Shown here in pieces: positions 1 to 8,189 of a stretch of DNA of 64,000 nt (positions are counted from its first letter, which is position 1; each line of letters begins with the position of its first letter). The DNA is from Bacillota bacterium (GTDB taxonomy: Bacteria > Bacillota > Clostridia > Christensenellales > Aristaeellaceae), in contig JAEZHK010000143.1 of the NCBI GenBank assembly GCA_023416655.1, positions 25,387 through 89,386 on the forward strand. Reading direction: 5' to 3'. The notes under the pieces were generated by a model that saw nothing but the letters and a program-made list of their open reading frames with translations, did no database searches and was not told where the DNA came from. Position numbers and translations under genes: made by a program.

Positions 1-1
1 G

Positions 2-1249
2 CGGGACGAGCGCCACGGCTGGACCACCGACACCACCTCCCGCGCCGAGGCGTGCACGTATCACTTCGACATGGCCGCGTTTTTTGAAAAGTGGCTTCGC
101 GACGTGATGGACACCCAGGACGAGCGCGGCTACTTCGCGGACACCGCGCCCCACCGCTGGGGCCGCAGGCCCTGCGACCCTCAGGTCAATACCCCCGTCA
201 GTCTGCCGCTGCTTTTGTACCGGACCTACGGCAACCGCCGCGCGGTGGCGGAGAACTTCGACCGGCTGAAGCGCTACCTGTTCGCGCTGGCCGGAGAATC
301 TGACCGGATGATGCTGTCCCGCACCGGCTTTGGCGAATGGGCGTGCCCGAAGGCGGAGTGCTACGACGACCCCTACGGCGCGGGCGCGGTTTCGATGCAC
401 GTGAGCCCGGCGCTGGTCTCCACCGGCTACTTCTACCTCTCCTGCACCCAGATGGCGGAAATGGCGCGCATCCTGGGGCGCGACGGGGACCGGGTGGAAT
501 TTGAGGCGCTGACAAATCAGGTCCGCGAGCGCTACATCAAGGCGTTCTACCGCCCGGATGAGGGCGATTTCGACACGGGCAGCCAGAGCTCCAACGCGCT
601 TTCCATCGGCCTGGGGCTGGCGGACCCGGAGACAGTCCCGGCGGTCATCCGGAGCATCGTGCGGGACATCCGCGAAAAGGGCGTCCACATGGCCACCGGC
701 AACATGGGCACCAAGGCGCTGATCGAGGTTTTGTCCCGCGCGGGCGAGGACGACCTCGCTTACGAGTTGATGGCGCAGCGCACCTCCCCCAGCTTTGGCT
801 ACATGCTGGACCAGGGCGCGACCTCCATCTGGGAGCGCTGGGAGGCCGACCGGGACAACAACATCATGAACTCCCGCAACCAGCCGATGCTGGCGGCCAG
901 CGCCGTCTGGTTCTACAAGTACCTGGGCGGCATCAGGCTTGCGAAAGACTCGGCGGGCGGCGACCGGCTGGTCATCGAGCCACACGCGCCAGCGCAAATC
1001 GCCTGGGCAAAGACCTCGCTTCGCACGCCTCTGGGCGAGACGCGGGCGGAATGGACGCGGGAAGATAGTGCGTTTGACCTGAAGCTCCAACTGCCGTTCA
1101 ACACAAGTGCCGAAATCCGTGTCCATGCCGCCTACGCCCGGGACGGAGCGAAGCTCCACCTGGACGACACACCCGTGGAAGCCAAACGCGACGGGGACTG
1201 GTGGGTCTTGAGCGCGGCGTGCGGCGAATACCACTTCCGGCTTTACTGA
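2..1249 (+). CDS. Alpha-L-rhamnosidase (GH78), C-terminal part
   Basis: This gene is cut by the window edge and is open in frame from base 2. It should release terminal L-rhamnose from plant polysaccharides or glycosides. The visible part begins in the GH78 catalytic (alpha/alpha)6 barrel with the family-like sequence RDERHGWTTDTT, followed by FEKWLRDVMDTQ. The motif GATSIWERWE, which carries a conserved acidic residue of GH78, lies about two thirds along. A C-terminal beta-sandwich (VIEPHAP...TPLGETRAEW) is typical of the family. Stop TGA is at 1247-1249 and the next gene starts 12 bases later behind a GAAGGAGAAAG ribosome binding site, so the three hydrolase-region genes look co-transcribed. 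Family call is from recalled motifs. Confidence 0.85.
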   Translation, partial: RDERHGWTTDTTSRAEACTYHFDMAAFFEKWLRDVMDTQDERGYFADTAPHRWGRRPCDPQVNTPVSLPLLLYRTYGNRRAVAENFDRLKRYLFALAGESDRMMLSRTGFGEWACPKAECYDDPYGAGAVSMHVSPALVSTGYFYLSCTQMAEMARILGRDGDRVEFEALTNQVRERYIKAFYRPDEGDFDTGSQSSNALSIGLGLADPETVPAVIRSIVRDIREKGVHMATGNMGTKALIEVLSRAGEDDLAYELMAQRTSPSFGYMLDQGATSIWERWEADRDNNIMNSRNQPMLAASAVWFYKYLGGIRLAKDSAGGDRLVIEPHAPAQIAWAKTSLRTPLGETRAEWTREDSAFDLKLQLPFNTSAEIRVHAAYARDGAKLHLDDTPVEAKRDGDWWVLSAACGEYHFRLY

Positions 1250-1261
1250 AGGAGAAAGTAT

Positions 1262-3565
1262 ATGAAGGAATTGTCCAACCGGTTCCTCAGGCTAAAAATC
1301 GAATGCCTGAACGGCTACACGGAGCGCGTTCTGATCGCGAAAGAAGCGGGCGGCTGGGCGGAGGCGCTCGAATGCGCGCCCTACGCCACACTGCCCGCGG
1401 ACGAAAACTACTTCGACCGGTTCGGGCTTCTGAAAACAAGCTGTTCTGTCGAGATTTCGGAGTGCCGCGCGATTGCCACGCTCCAGCACCCGGACCACAC
1501 CATCGTGCGCACGCTGACATTGGACGAGGAATCCCCCGCGCTGAACGTGGAGGTTTCACTGACCGCGAAGAGGCCGCTCGCGCTGTGCTCGGTGGAGGAC
1601 AAGTGGTTCTTCCTGCCGGAGCGCCGCGATCAGGACGATGAAATGACCGGTCCCATCGACTTCGTGTGGAGCCAGCGCATCAAAAGCTTCCCGGTCTCCA
1701 TCATCCCCCACTACAGCTTCCGGTTCCCGGCGGTCATGATGCAGCAGGGTCCGGTGTTCGCGGCGCTGGTGGCGGGCCTCGAGGGCGTGGGCGGCGAGAG
1801 CCTCGCGCGCTGCCCGCTGGGCATGGACCTGGACGTGACCCGCGAGGCGCACCCCTTCATGAGCTATGGCGCGATCGTGCCGGACAAGGTACTGCCCAAC
1901 TACCCCTGCGAGCCGGGGCACGCGCAGATCGTGCGCGGAAAGGGCGCGCGAAACTGCGTCATCCGGCTTGAGGCGGGCGAAACCCTCCGGTACCATTACT
2001 CGATCCTCGCCAGCGCCCAGCCCGAAAAGCAGGGCTACCGCTCGGCGGTCCGCTACGTGTGGCGGCGCTACGGCGAAAAGGAGATCAACAATCCCGGGAA
2101 CCGGCCCGAATGCGAGCGCCATCCCGAGGCAAAGACGGTGGCGGACTGGGAGAAGATCGTCTGGGAAGGTGTCGCCGACCGCGACTTCTTCAGCTATAAC
2201 AAGGGCGGCGTGACCGTGGGAGGCATCAGCGGCCACCGTCAGGGCGAATGGTTCAGCCGCACCAAGACCGACCAGGACCTGTGGTTCGGCTGCTGGCTGA
2301 ATGAGCTGGTCAGCGGCTACGGCCTGAGCCTGTACGCGGACAAGATTCGCAGCGAAAAGTGGCGCGCCCGCCTTCAGCCGATCCTGAACGCCATCCTGAA
2401 CGCGCCCCGGAGCGGCGCGCTGTTCCCCATCATCTGCTACCATGAAACGGACGGCAGCGATACTTGGCTGAACGACGACGGCTGGGCTGGGTTCTTCTCG
2501 GAATACCACGCGCTGATGATGTCCTGGACGGGCTACCTGATGCTCCAGTGGGGGAAACATGTGCTTCCGGAGCGCATGCCGGACATCCTCGCCTTCCTGC
2601 GCCCCTACGCCGGGTTCCTTCTTTCGGCGCAGCGCCCGGACGGGTGCATCCCGGCCTGGTTTGACGGGAAGGGCAGGCCGTCCCGCAAGCAGTTCCGCGA
2701 GTTCAACGCGGAGACCGCGGTGAGCGCGCTGTTCCTTCTGGAGATTGGAGACATCGAAAAGAACCCCGGCTGGGTGGAGGCGGGCGCGAAGTCGCTCGGG
2801 TTCATCACGGAAAAGGTTCTGCCGCGCATGCGCTGGTTTGACCTGGAGGCGTTCCTCTCCTGCTCGCGCAAGCAGTTCGACTTCTACGACACCATCACCG
2901 CGCAGTATCCGCAGTGCAACCTGTCGCAGATGTACGCCGCCATGGCCTACCTGAAGTATTACAAACTCACCGGGCGGCCCGAGGACCTTCGGATGGCCGA
3001 GCGCGTCACAGACTACCTGCTCCTTACCCAGCAGGTGTGGCGGCATCCGGAGATCACCGCCAACACGTTCGGCGGGTTCACCGTGCAGAACACCGACAAC
3101 GAGTGGAGCGACGTGCGCGAGGGCCTGATCGCGGTGCTGCTGCACCGGATGTACCTTGCCACAGGCAAGCGCGAGTACCTGGAGCGCGCGGTGGCCGCAT
3201 CCAAATCCGGCTTCGCCGTGCTGCCCTATGAGAACTGGGCGCACAACGGCTACGAGGGACTGCAGTATGATTCCAGCGTCCTGTGGGGCGGCGGCGTGAT
3301 CTTGACTTCGGCGGAGTATCTGGAGCGCGAGATCGGGGACCTCTTCGTCGATGCGGAAGGGCAATGGGGCCTGGGAACCCACGGCGCGCTGGTGGAGCGC
3401 GTAACGCTTCAGGGAGACGCGCTCGCGGTGGAAGCCGCCATCGCGCGGCGCGACCGGGAAACCCTCGCCGTGACGGTGCGCGCGGAAAAATCCGTCCGCC
3501 TCATGCTGAACGGAAAGGACTTCGGCCCGGTCATGCCGAACGTAAAAAGCATCTTCAAAGTTTGA
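1262..3565 (+). CDS. Uncharacterised 767-residue protein of a glycoside-hydrolase operon
   Basis: I do not recognise a named family. The first ~270 residues look like a beta-rich domain. Residues ~290-680 have the repeated helical pattern of an (alpha/alpha) toroid (WLNDDGWAGFFSEYHALM, FNAETAVSALFLLEIGD, NTDNEWSDVREGLIAVLLHRMY), as in many polysaccharide-degrading enzymes. The last ~80 residues are a short beta domain. No signal peptide is visible, so it probably acts in the cytoplasm on imported oligosaccharides. It sits 12 bases after the GH78 gene and 17 before the GH3 gene, each with a good ribosome binding site. Acting as a glycosidase or lyase on a rhamnose- or xylose-containing oligomer is an inference from context and fold impression only. 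Confidence 0.8.
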   Translation: MKELSNRFLRLKIECLNGYTERVLIAKEAGGWAEALECAPYATLPADENYFDRFGLLKTSCSVEISECRAIATLQHPDHTIVRTLTLDEESPALNVEVSLTAKRPLALCSVEDKWFFLPERRDQDDEMTGPIDFVWSQRIKSFPVSIIPHYSFRFPAVMMQQGPVFAALVAGLEGVGGESLARCPLGMDLDVTREAHPFMSYGAIVPDKVLPNYPCEPGHAQIVRGKGARNCVIRLEAGETLRYHYSILASAQPEKQGYRSAVRYVWRRYGEKEINNPGNRPECERHPEAKTVADWEKIVWEGVADRDFFSYNKGGVTVGGISGHRQGEWFSRTKTDQDLWFGCWLNELVSGYGLSLYADKIRSEKWRARLQPILNAILNAPRSGALFPIICYHETDGSDTWLNDDGWAGFFSEYHALMMSWTGYLMLQWGKHVLPERMPDILAFLRPYAGFLLSAQRPDGCIPAWFDGKGRPSRKQFREFNAETAVSALFLLEIGDIEKNPGWVEAGAKSLGFITEKVLPRMRWFDLEAFLSCSRKQFDFYDTITAQYPQCNLSQMYAAMAYLKYYKLTGRPEDLRMAERVTDYLLLTQQVWRHPEITANTFGGFTVQNTDNEWSDVREGLIAVLLHRMYLATGKREYLERAVAASKSGFAVLPYENWAHNGYEGLQYDSSVLWGGGVILTSAEYLEREIGDLFVDAEGQWGLGTHGALVERVTLQGDALAVEAAIARRDRETLAVTVRAEKSVRLMLNGKDFGPVMPNVKSIFKV

Positions 3566-3582
3566 TTTCGGAGGGATAAGCC

Positions 3583-5718
3583 ATGTCGGAACCCAAATAC
3601 CTGGACGCATCGTTCTCATGTGAGGAGCGGGCGAAGGACTTGGTCTCGCGCATGACGGTGGAGGAAAAGGCTTCCCAACTGCGCTTCAATTCGCCGCCCA
3701 TCCCGCGCCTGGGCGTCCCGGCCTACAACTGGTGGAACGAGGCACTGCACGGCGTTGCGCGGGCGGGCACGGCCACCGTGTTCCCGCAGGCCATCGCGCT
3801 GGCGGCGATGTTTGACGGCGATGAAATGGCGCGCGTGGGTGACGTAATCGCCGAGGAAGGCCGCGCCAAGTACAACATGTATTCGGCGCACGGCGACCGG
3901 GACATCTACAAGGGGCTGACCTTCTGGTCACCCAACGTTAACATTTTCCGGGATCCCCGCTGGGGCCGCGGCCACGAGACTTACGGCGAGGACCCGTTCC
4001 TCTCGGGTGAGCTGGGCAAGCGCTTCGTCGGGGCGCTCCAGAAGAAGGACAAGTACGGCTACATGAAGTCCGCGGCCTGCGCCAAGCACTTCGCGGTGCA
4101 CTCCGGCCCGGAGGGCCTCCGGCACGAGTTTGATGCCGAGGTCAGCCAGAAGGACCTGTGGGAAACCTACCTCCCCGCGTTCGAGGCGCTGGTGACGGAA
4201 GCAGGGGTCGAAGGCGTGATGGGCGCCTACAACCGCACGAATGGCGAACCCTGCTGCGGGTCCAAGACGCTTTTAAAGGACATTCTCCGGGACAAGTGGG
4301 GCTTTCAAGGATATGTGACCAGCGACTGCTGGGCGATCCGGGACTTCCACGAGCACCACATGGTCACCCATTCGATGCAGGAATCGGTCGCGCTGGCGCT
4401 TTCAAACGGTTGCGACATCAACTGCGGCAACGCATACCTGCACATGCTCAGCGCCTTCCACGAGGGGCTGGTGACCGAGGAAGAGATCGGGCGGGCCTGC
4501 GTACACGCGATGACCACCCGCATGCGGCTGGGACTTTTCGACGACCGGTGCGAGTTCGACGCCATCGGCTACGAGAAAAACTGCGCGCCGGAGCACATCG
4601 AAGCCGCGCTGGACGCGGCGCGCAAGGGCATGGTGCTCTTAAAAAACGACGGCGTCCTGCCGCTCGACCCGAAGAAGCTGAAGACCGTCGCGGTGGTCGG
4701 CCCCAACGCGGACAACCGCGTGGCGCTGATGGGCAATTACCACGGCACCGCGGACCGCTACATCACGCCGCTCGAGGGCCTGAGGGACTCGCTTGAGCCG
4801 GAAGGCGTCCGCGTACTCTACTCCGTAGGTTGCGAACTGCACGCCGACCGCAGCGAGGGGCTGGCGTTTGAGCACGACCGGATCACCGAAGCCGTGGCGG
4901 CCGCGGAGATGAGCGACCTCGTGATCGCCTGCCTGGGCCTGGACGAGACCATCGAGGGCGAGGCGGCCGACCTCGAGGGCGACATCGCCTGCGGCGACAA
5001 GCTGGACCTGGAGCTGCCGAAGCAGCAGCGGCTTTTGCTTGAGAAGCTTCTCGAAACGGGCAAGCCCGTGGTGCTTTTGCTGATGACTGGCAGCGCCATG
5101 GCCATCGGCCTTGCCGACGAGCGCTGCGCGGCGGTGCTCGAAGCCTGGTACCCCGGCGCGCGCGGCGGCAGGGTCGTCGCGGAGGTGCTGCTGGGCAAAG
5201 TCTCCCCCTCCGGCAAGCTCCCGGTCACGTTCTACCGGTCGATGGCGGATCTGCCGGATTTCACCGACTACTCGATGAAGAACCGCACCTACCGCTACTT
5301 CGAGGGCGAGCCGCTGTACCCGTTCGGCTACGGCCTCTCCTACGCGGACATCCGGCTGGCGGACGCGCGGCTCGAGGGCGCGCCGGAACAGGGAAAGCCG
5401 ATAACGGTCACGGCCACCGTCAAAAACCACTCGGATTTTGCGGCGGACGAGGTGGTGCAGGTGTATGTCAAAAACCTCACCAACCCGCTGGCGGTCAAAA
5501 ACCACAGCCTTTGCGCGTTCCGGCGCGTGCGCCTGGAACCGGGTGAACAAAAGGCCGTCGGGCTGGACATCCGCCCCGAGGCGATGACGGTGGTGGGCGA
5601 GGACGGCGTGCGCAGGTTCCATGGCGACAGCTTCCGGCTCTCTGTCGGCTTCTCGCAGCCCGATGCGCGAAGCGCCGCGCTGACCGGCAAAACGCCGCTT
5701 ACGATTGATATCACTTAA
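3583..5718 (+). CDS. Glycoside hydrolase family 3 beta-xylosidase/beta-glucosidase
   Basis: A 711-residue GH3 exo-glycosidase without signal peptide, so probably intracellular. The N-terminal TIM barrel starts with the family block LVSRMTVEEKASQL and contains WNEALHGVAR, KHFAVHSGPEG and GFQGYVTSDCWAI. Asp248 in SDCWAI is the expected catalytic nucleophile. The alpha/beta sandwich domain follows (VLLKNDGVLPLDP, then AWYPGARGGRVVAEVLLGKVSPSGKLPVTFY), and a fibronectin type III-like C-terminal domain (VKNHSDFAADEVVQVYVK). The WNEALHG and YDxxxR-type blocks resemble xylan 1,4-beta-xylosidases more than plain beta-glucosidases; the exact substrate is inference. It is the last gene of the operon and is followed by a strong hairpin at 5736-5789. 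Confidence 0.92.
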   Translation: MSEPKYLDASFSCEERAKDLVSRMTVEEKASQLRFNSPPIPRLGVPAYNWWNEALHGVARAGTATVFPQAIALAAMFDGDEMARVGDVIAEEGRAKYNMYSAHGDRDIYKGLTFWSPNVNIFRDPRWGRGHETYGEDPFLSGELGKRFVGALQKKDKYGYMKSAACAKHFAVHSGPEGLRHEFDAEVSQKDLWETYLPAFEALVTEAGVEGVMGAYNRTNGEPCCGSKTLLKDILRDKWGFQGYVTSDCWAIRDFHEHHMVTHSMQESVALALSNGCDINCGNAYLHMLSAFHEGLVTEEEIGRACVHAMTTRMRLGLFDDRCEFDAIGYEKNCAPEHIEAALDAARKGMVLLKNDGVLPLDPKKLKTVAVVGPNADNRVALMGNYHGTADRYITPLEGLRDSLEPEGVRVLYSVGCELHADRSEGLAFEHDRITEAVAAAEMSDLVIACLGLDETIEGEAADLEGDIACGDKLDLELPKQQRLLLEKLLETGKPVVLLLMTGSAMAIGLADERCAAVLEAWYPGARGGRVVAEVLLGKVSPSGKLPVTFYRSMADLPDFTDYSMKNRTYRYFEGEPLYPFGYGLSYADIRLADARLEGAPEQGKPITVTATVKNHSDFAADEVVQVYVKNLTNPLAVKNHSLCAFRRVRLEPGEQKAVGLDIRPEAMTVVGEDGVRRFHGDSFRLSVGFSQPDARSAALTGKTPLTIDIT

Positions 5719-5735
5719 CCACAACCGGCAGAGCA

Positions 5736-5789
5736 AAAGGCCGTCTGGATCAGGAGAGCAGATCGCTCTCCCGGTTTCAGACGGCCTTT
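5736..5789 (+). terminator. Two-tier hairpin terminator after GH3 gene
   Basis: Arms AAAGGCCGTCTG (5736-5747) and CAGACGGCCTTT (5778-5789) pair perfectly, and a second hairpin GGAGAG/CTCTCC sits in the loop. It starts 18 bases after the GH3 stop codon. The bases after it are TTGGCG, so the U-tract is only that of the arm. Confidence 0.75.
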
Positions 5790-5847
5790 GGCGTTTCTGA
5801 AAATGCGGTTCACACCCATGAGCAAGATTTGGCAGATGCGCATTCGG

Positions 5848-6115
5848 TCACGAATCGGCCCCTGACGCTGCGCGCTGCAATCCGCGCATGGCGATGGCGG
5901 CGGCACCCATCAGCGCGCCGTCGTAGCCCGCGCCGTACACTTCGCCGTTCAGGAAGAGCGCCCCGCCGATCTTCTTGAAAGGGCGTTTACCGGAATGGGT
6001 GCATTCCCTTTGCCTCAAACCGACCAGCCGCGAATCAACCGGCTGTAGACATGCACAGAATCCCGGTAAGCCTGAAGCGACACGCTATATTCAGGATGCG
6101 CTCGAGCAGCCTCTC
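5848..6115 (-). pseudogene. Decayed sugar-kinase C-terminal remnants
   Basis: There is no intact gene between the terminator at 5789 and the stop of the next gene at 6118. On the minus strand, 5848-5976 reads GGALFLNGEVYGAGYDGALM followed by GAAAIAMRG and a TGA stop. This resembles the last helix region of ROK- or FGGY-type sugar kinases. Around 6045-6112 another frame reads HPEYSVSLQAYRDSVHVYSR, which resembles the C-terminal tail of xylulokinase-like FGGY kinases. Frames differ and no start is present, so this is a scar of one or two lost kinase genes. Family assignment is tentative. Confidence 0.4.
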
Positions 6116-6117
6116 CA

Positions 6118-6864
6118 TCACGCCTTGGTCAGCCAGCCCATGATGCCCTGCCAGAGCGGGTCATAGCCCTCCCAGTTCACGAACTCCGGCGGCCCCCAGT
6201 GGGGCGCGCAGTCAGACGCGAACGCGCCCGCGCGGCCGCCGCCGAATTCGCCGAAGGCGAGGAACGGGTCGCCCTCGATCTGCATCACGACGTCATAGCC
6301 CGGAAGCGGCAGGGTCCGGTTGTAGCCGAGGAAGTGCGGCCACGCGGCGGGGACATTTTTGAGCGCCGGATGGTCGTGCAGCACCACCGGGGTCACGCCT
6401 TCGGGGTGCTCCATCAGGTCGTCCACGCCCAGGCACTTGACCGGCAGCACCTCGGCGATCGCGGTCTGGCCGTACTTCGCCTTGGCGTCGACGCCGGAGA
6501 ACGCCATGTAGCCGCCGACCATGAGCAGCGCGCCGCCCGCGCGCACATAGTCCCGGATCAGGTTGCAGCGGTTGGGCATCCGGACGCTCTTGGAAAACGT
6601 GTCCGGGTGCAGTAGGAGCGTGTTGGAGCCGGTGTCGGACAGGATCACGCAGGCGTACTCCGAGAGCGCCTCCATCGTGAACGGGAACTGCGTGGGGATC
6701 TTGTGGTTGGGCAGGTACGTGACCTCGTAGCCGCCCTTTTCGAGCGCCGCGATCAGCGTGGCCGCGCCTTCCTCGTAGACCGACGTGTAGAACGCGTCGA
6801 AGCCCTTGACGTGGGTGGTGTAGCTCGACCAGGATTCGCCGGCCAGCAGGATCTTCTTAGACAT
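6118..6864 (-). CDS. Putative glutamine amidotransferase-like protein (ThuA/GATase1-like)
   Basis: A 248-residue cytoplasmic alpha/beta protein with the flavodoxin-like core of class I glutamine amidotransferase relatives. It starts SKKILLAGESWSSYTTHVKG and continues with YEVTYLPNH, GGALLMVGGYMAFSG and GEFGGGRAGAFASDCAPHWG. These match the family known as putative glutamine amidotransferases often found beside sugar catabolism genes; the biochemical role is unknown. I chose the ATG at 6864 because GGAGGGA (6871-6877) lies 6 bases upstream; the longer form from 6894 would start inside the upstream repeat. It is the last gene of a minus-strand group with glycerate kinase and a 2-hydroxyacid dehydrogenase, and is separated from the dehydrogenase by repeat copy A. 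Confidence 0.75.
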   Translation of the reverse strand: MSKKILLAGESWSSYTTHVKGFDAFYTSVYEEGAATLIAALEKGGYEVTYLPNHKIPTQFPFTMEALSEYACVILSDTGSNTLLLHPDTFSKSVRMPNRCNLIRDYVRAGGALLMVGGYMAFSGVDAKAKYGQTAIAEVLPVKCLGVDDLMEHPEGVTPVVLHDHPALKNVPAAWPHFLGYNRTLPLPGYDVVMQIEGDPFLAFGEFGGGRAGAFASDCAPHWGPPEFVNWEGYDPLWQGIMGWLTKA

Positions 6865-6904
6865 CATGTTTCCCTCCATCATGTTTTTGCGCACCAGGTG
6901 AGAA

Positions 6905-7047
6905 TGAGCGAGGCGTACGTCGCTCTCCGCTTGACGTAGCGCTGCATTTCAGCCGAAGGCGTATCCCACAGGGTCGCCTGCGCTTCGGCCCCTGGCCAGG
7001 AACAAAGTGTTCGCCGCTTTGGACGAGATAATATTCCGTATTGGTAT
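6905..7047 (-). repeat. Dispersed palindromic repeat, copy A (half element)
   Basis: Read on the minus strand from 7047 it begins ATACCAATACGGAATATT, then CGTCCAAAGCGGCGAA, and later CAGCGCTACGTCAAGCGGAG and AGCGACG. These blocks are shared with the five other copies. The right inverted arm is missing or diverged, and the middle hairpin is replaced by another one (GGCG...CGCC). Its end overlaps the TAA stop of the dehydrogenase gene by one base. Confidence 0.75.
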
Positions 7048-8030
7048 TACAAGTTGACCACATTCACCGGCGAGCCGTTCAGGAACTTCGCAAGATTGTC
7101 CACCGCGATGTCCATCAGGCGCTGACGGCTCTCTTTCGGCGCCCAGCTGATGTGCGGGGTGATCAGGCAGTTCTTCGCGGTGAGCAGCGGGTTGTCCGCC
7201 CGGATGGGCTCCGCGGATACCACGTCCACCCCGGCGGCGTACACCTTCCCGTTATTCAGCGCGTCGGCCAGGTCCTGCTCCACGATCAGCGGGCCGCGGC
7301 TGTTGTTGAGAAGGATGACCCCATCCTTCATCCGGGCGATGGTGTCCCGGTTGATGAGGCCCTCTGTCGAGGGCAGCAGCGGGCAATGCAGCGAAATGAC
7401 GTCTGAACGGACGAACAGCTCGTCCAGCGCCACGTACTCTCCGATGGCCCGACCCGCTTCGTTTTCGTGGCTGTCCACTGCGATCACCTTCATGCCCAGC
7501 GCCCGGGCGATGCGCCCGGTGGCCTGGCCGATGCGGCCGAAGCCGATGATGCCCATCGTCTTGCCCGCCAGCTCGATCAGCGGGTAGTCCCAGAAGCAGA
7601 AATCCGGGCTGGACGTCCAGCGCCCGGCGTGCACGGCATCGCTGTGATGCGCGACATGGTGGCAGATCTCGAGCAGAAGCGCGATGGCGAACTGGCCCAC
7701 GGCGTCCGTGCCGTAGGTGGGGATGTTGCAGACGGGGATCCCGCGCTCCTTCGCGGCGGCCACATCCACCACGTTGTAGCCGGTGGCCAGCACGCCGACG
7801 AATTTGAGGCCCGGGCATCGGTCAAAGGCGGCACGCCTCAGCGGCGTCTTATTGGTGTAGACGATGTCCGCGTTTCCGATGCGGCGGATGATCTCCTCGT
7901 CGTCCAAGAGCGGCGTGCGGTCGTACACCGTCAAAAACCCAAGCGCCTCAAACCCCGCCCAGCTCAGGTCTCCCGGGTTTTCGGTATACCCGTCCAGAAT
8001 GACAATTTGGTTCACTTTATGCTCCCTCAC
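7047..8030 (-). CDS. D-2-hydroxyacid dehydrogenase (hydroxypyruvate/glycerate dehydrogenase type)
   Basis: A 327-residue NAD(P)-dependent dehydrogenase of the D-isomer 2-hydroxyacid family. The Rossmann fingerprint GIIGFGRIGQATGRIARALG is followed by LLNNSRGPLIVEQDLADAL (substrate arginine), DVVSAEP (glutamate) and CLITPHISWA (catalytic histidine), in the usual order and spacing. Its neighbour is glycerate kinase, which favours a hydroxypyruvate or glyoxylate reductase role feeding D-glycerate to the kinase. This is inference, since 2-hydroxyacid dehydrogenases have broad substrates. Start at 8030 gives MREHKVNQIVILDG; a start at GTG one or two codons later is also possible, with SD GGAG nearby. 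The TAA stop abuts repeat copy A. Confidence 0.88.
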   Translation of the reverse strand: MREHKVNQIVILDGYTENPGDLSWAGFEALGFLTVYDRTPLLDDEEIIRRIGNADIVYTNKTPLRRAAFDRCPGLKFVGVLATGYNVVDVAAAKERGIPVCNIPTYGTDAVGQFAIALLLEICHHVAHHSDAVHAGRWTSSPDFCFWDYPLIELAGKTMGIIGFGRIGQATGRIARALGMKVIAVDSHENEAGRAIGEYVALDELFVRSDVISLHCPLLPSTEGLINRDTIARMKDGVILLNNSRGPLIVEQDLADALNNGKVYAAGVDVVSAEPIRADNPLLTAKNCLITPHISWAPKESRQRLMDIAVDNLAKFLNGSPVNVVNL

Positions 8031-8066
8031 TCCATCAGTCTTCGAGCAGCGCCCACGCGCGCCGGA

Positions 8067-8183
8067 TTACGCGCTTCGTGCCCGCGTCTTCGTCGCCCCA
8101 GGGGCCAGGACGCTGCCGGCGGGCATGTCATAGAACTTGAACTTGAACAACGTGCTGCCCGCGTTGCAGATCAGACCCTTCAT
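8067..8183 (-). pseudogene. N-terminal stump of acetate/propionate kinase
   Basis: Between glycerate kinase and the dehydrogenase an ATG at 8183 opens MKGLICNAGSTLFKFKFYDM, which matches the ATP/phosphate-binding N-terminus of acetate kinases (consensus NxGSSSLKF...D). The sequence then diverges (PAGSVLA, followed by a meaningless tail) and stops at 8067. Another frame continues as DEDAGTKRVIRRAWALLED. The full family is about 400 residues, so this is a deletion remnant and not a functional kinase. Confidence 0.7.
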
Positions 8184-8189
8184 CCGGCG

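Noticed and set aside
1556..3619. 687-residue open frame on the minus strand opposite the 767-residue protein
   Set aside because: It is a GC-rich shadow of the plus-strand gene; the plus frame has ribosome binding site, operon spacing and domain-like sequence, and this one has no recognisable motif.
4639..5736. 365-residue minus-strand open frame opposite GH3
   Set aside because: Shadow frame with His/Arg/Val-rich composition and no motifs; GH3 is unambiguous.
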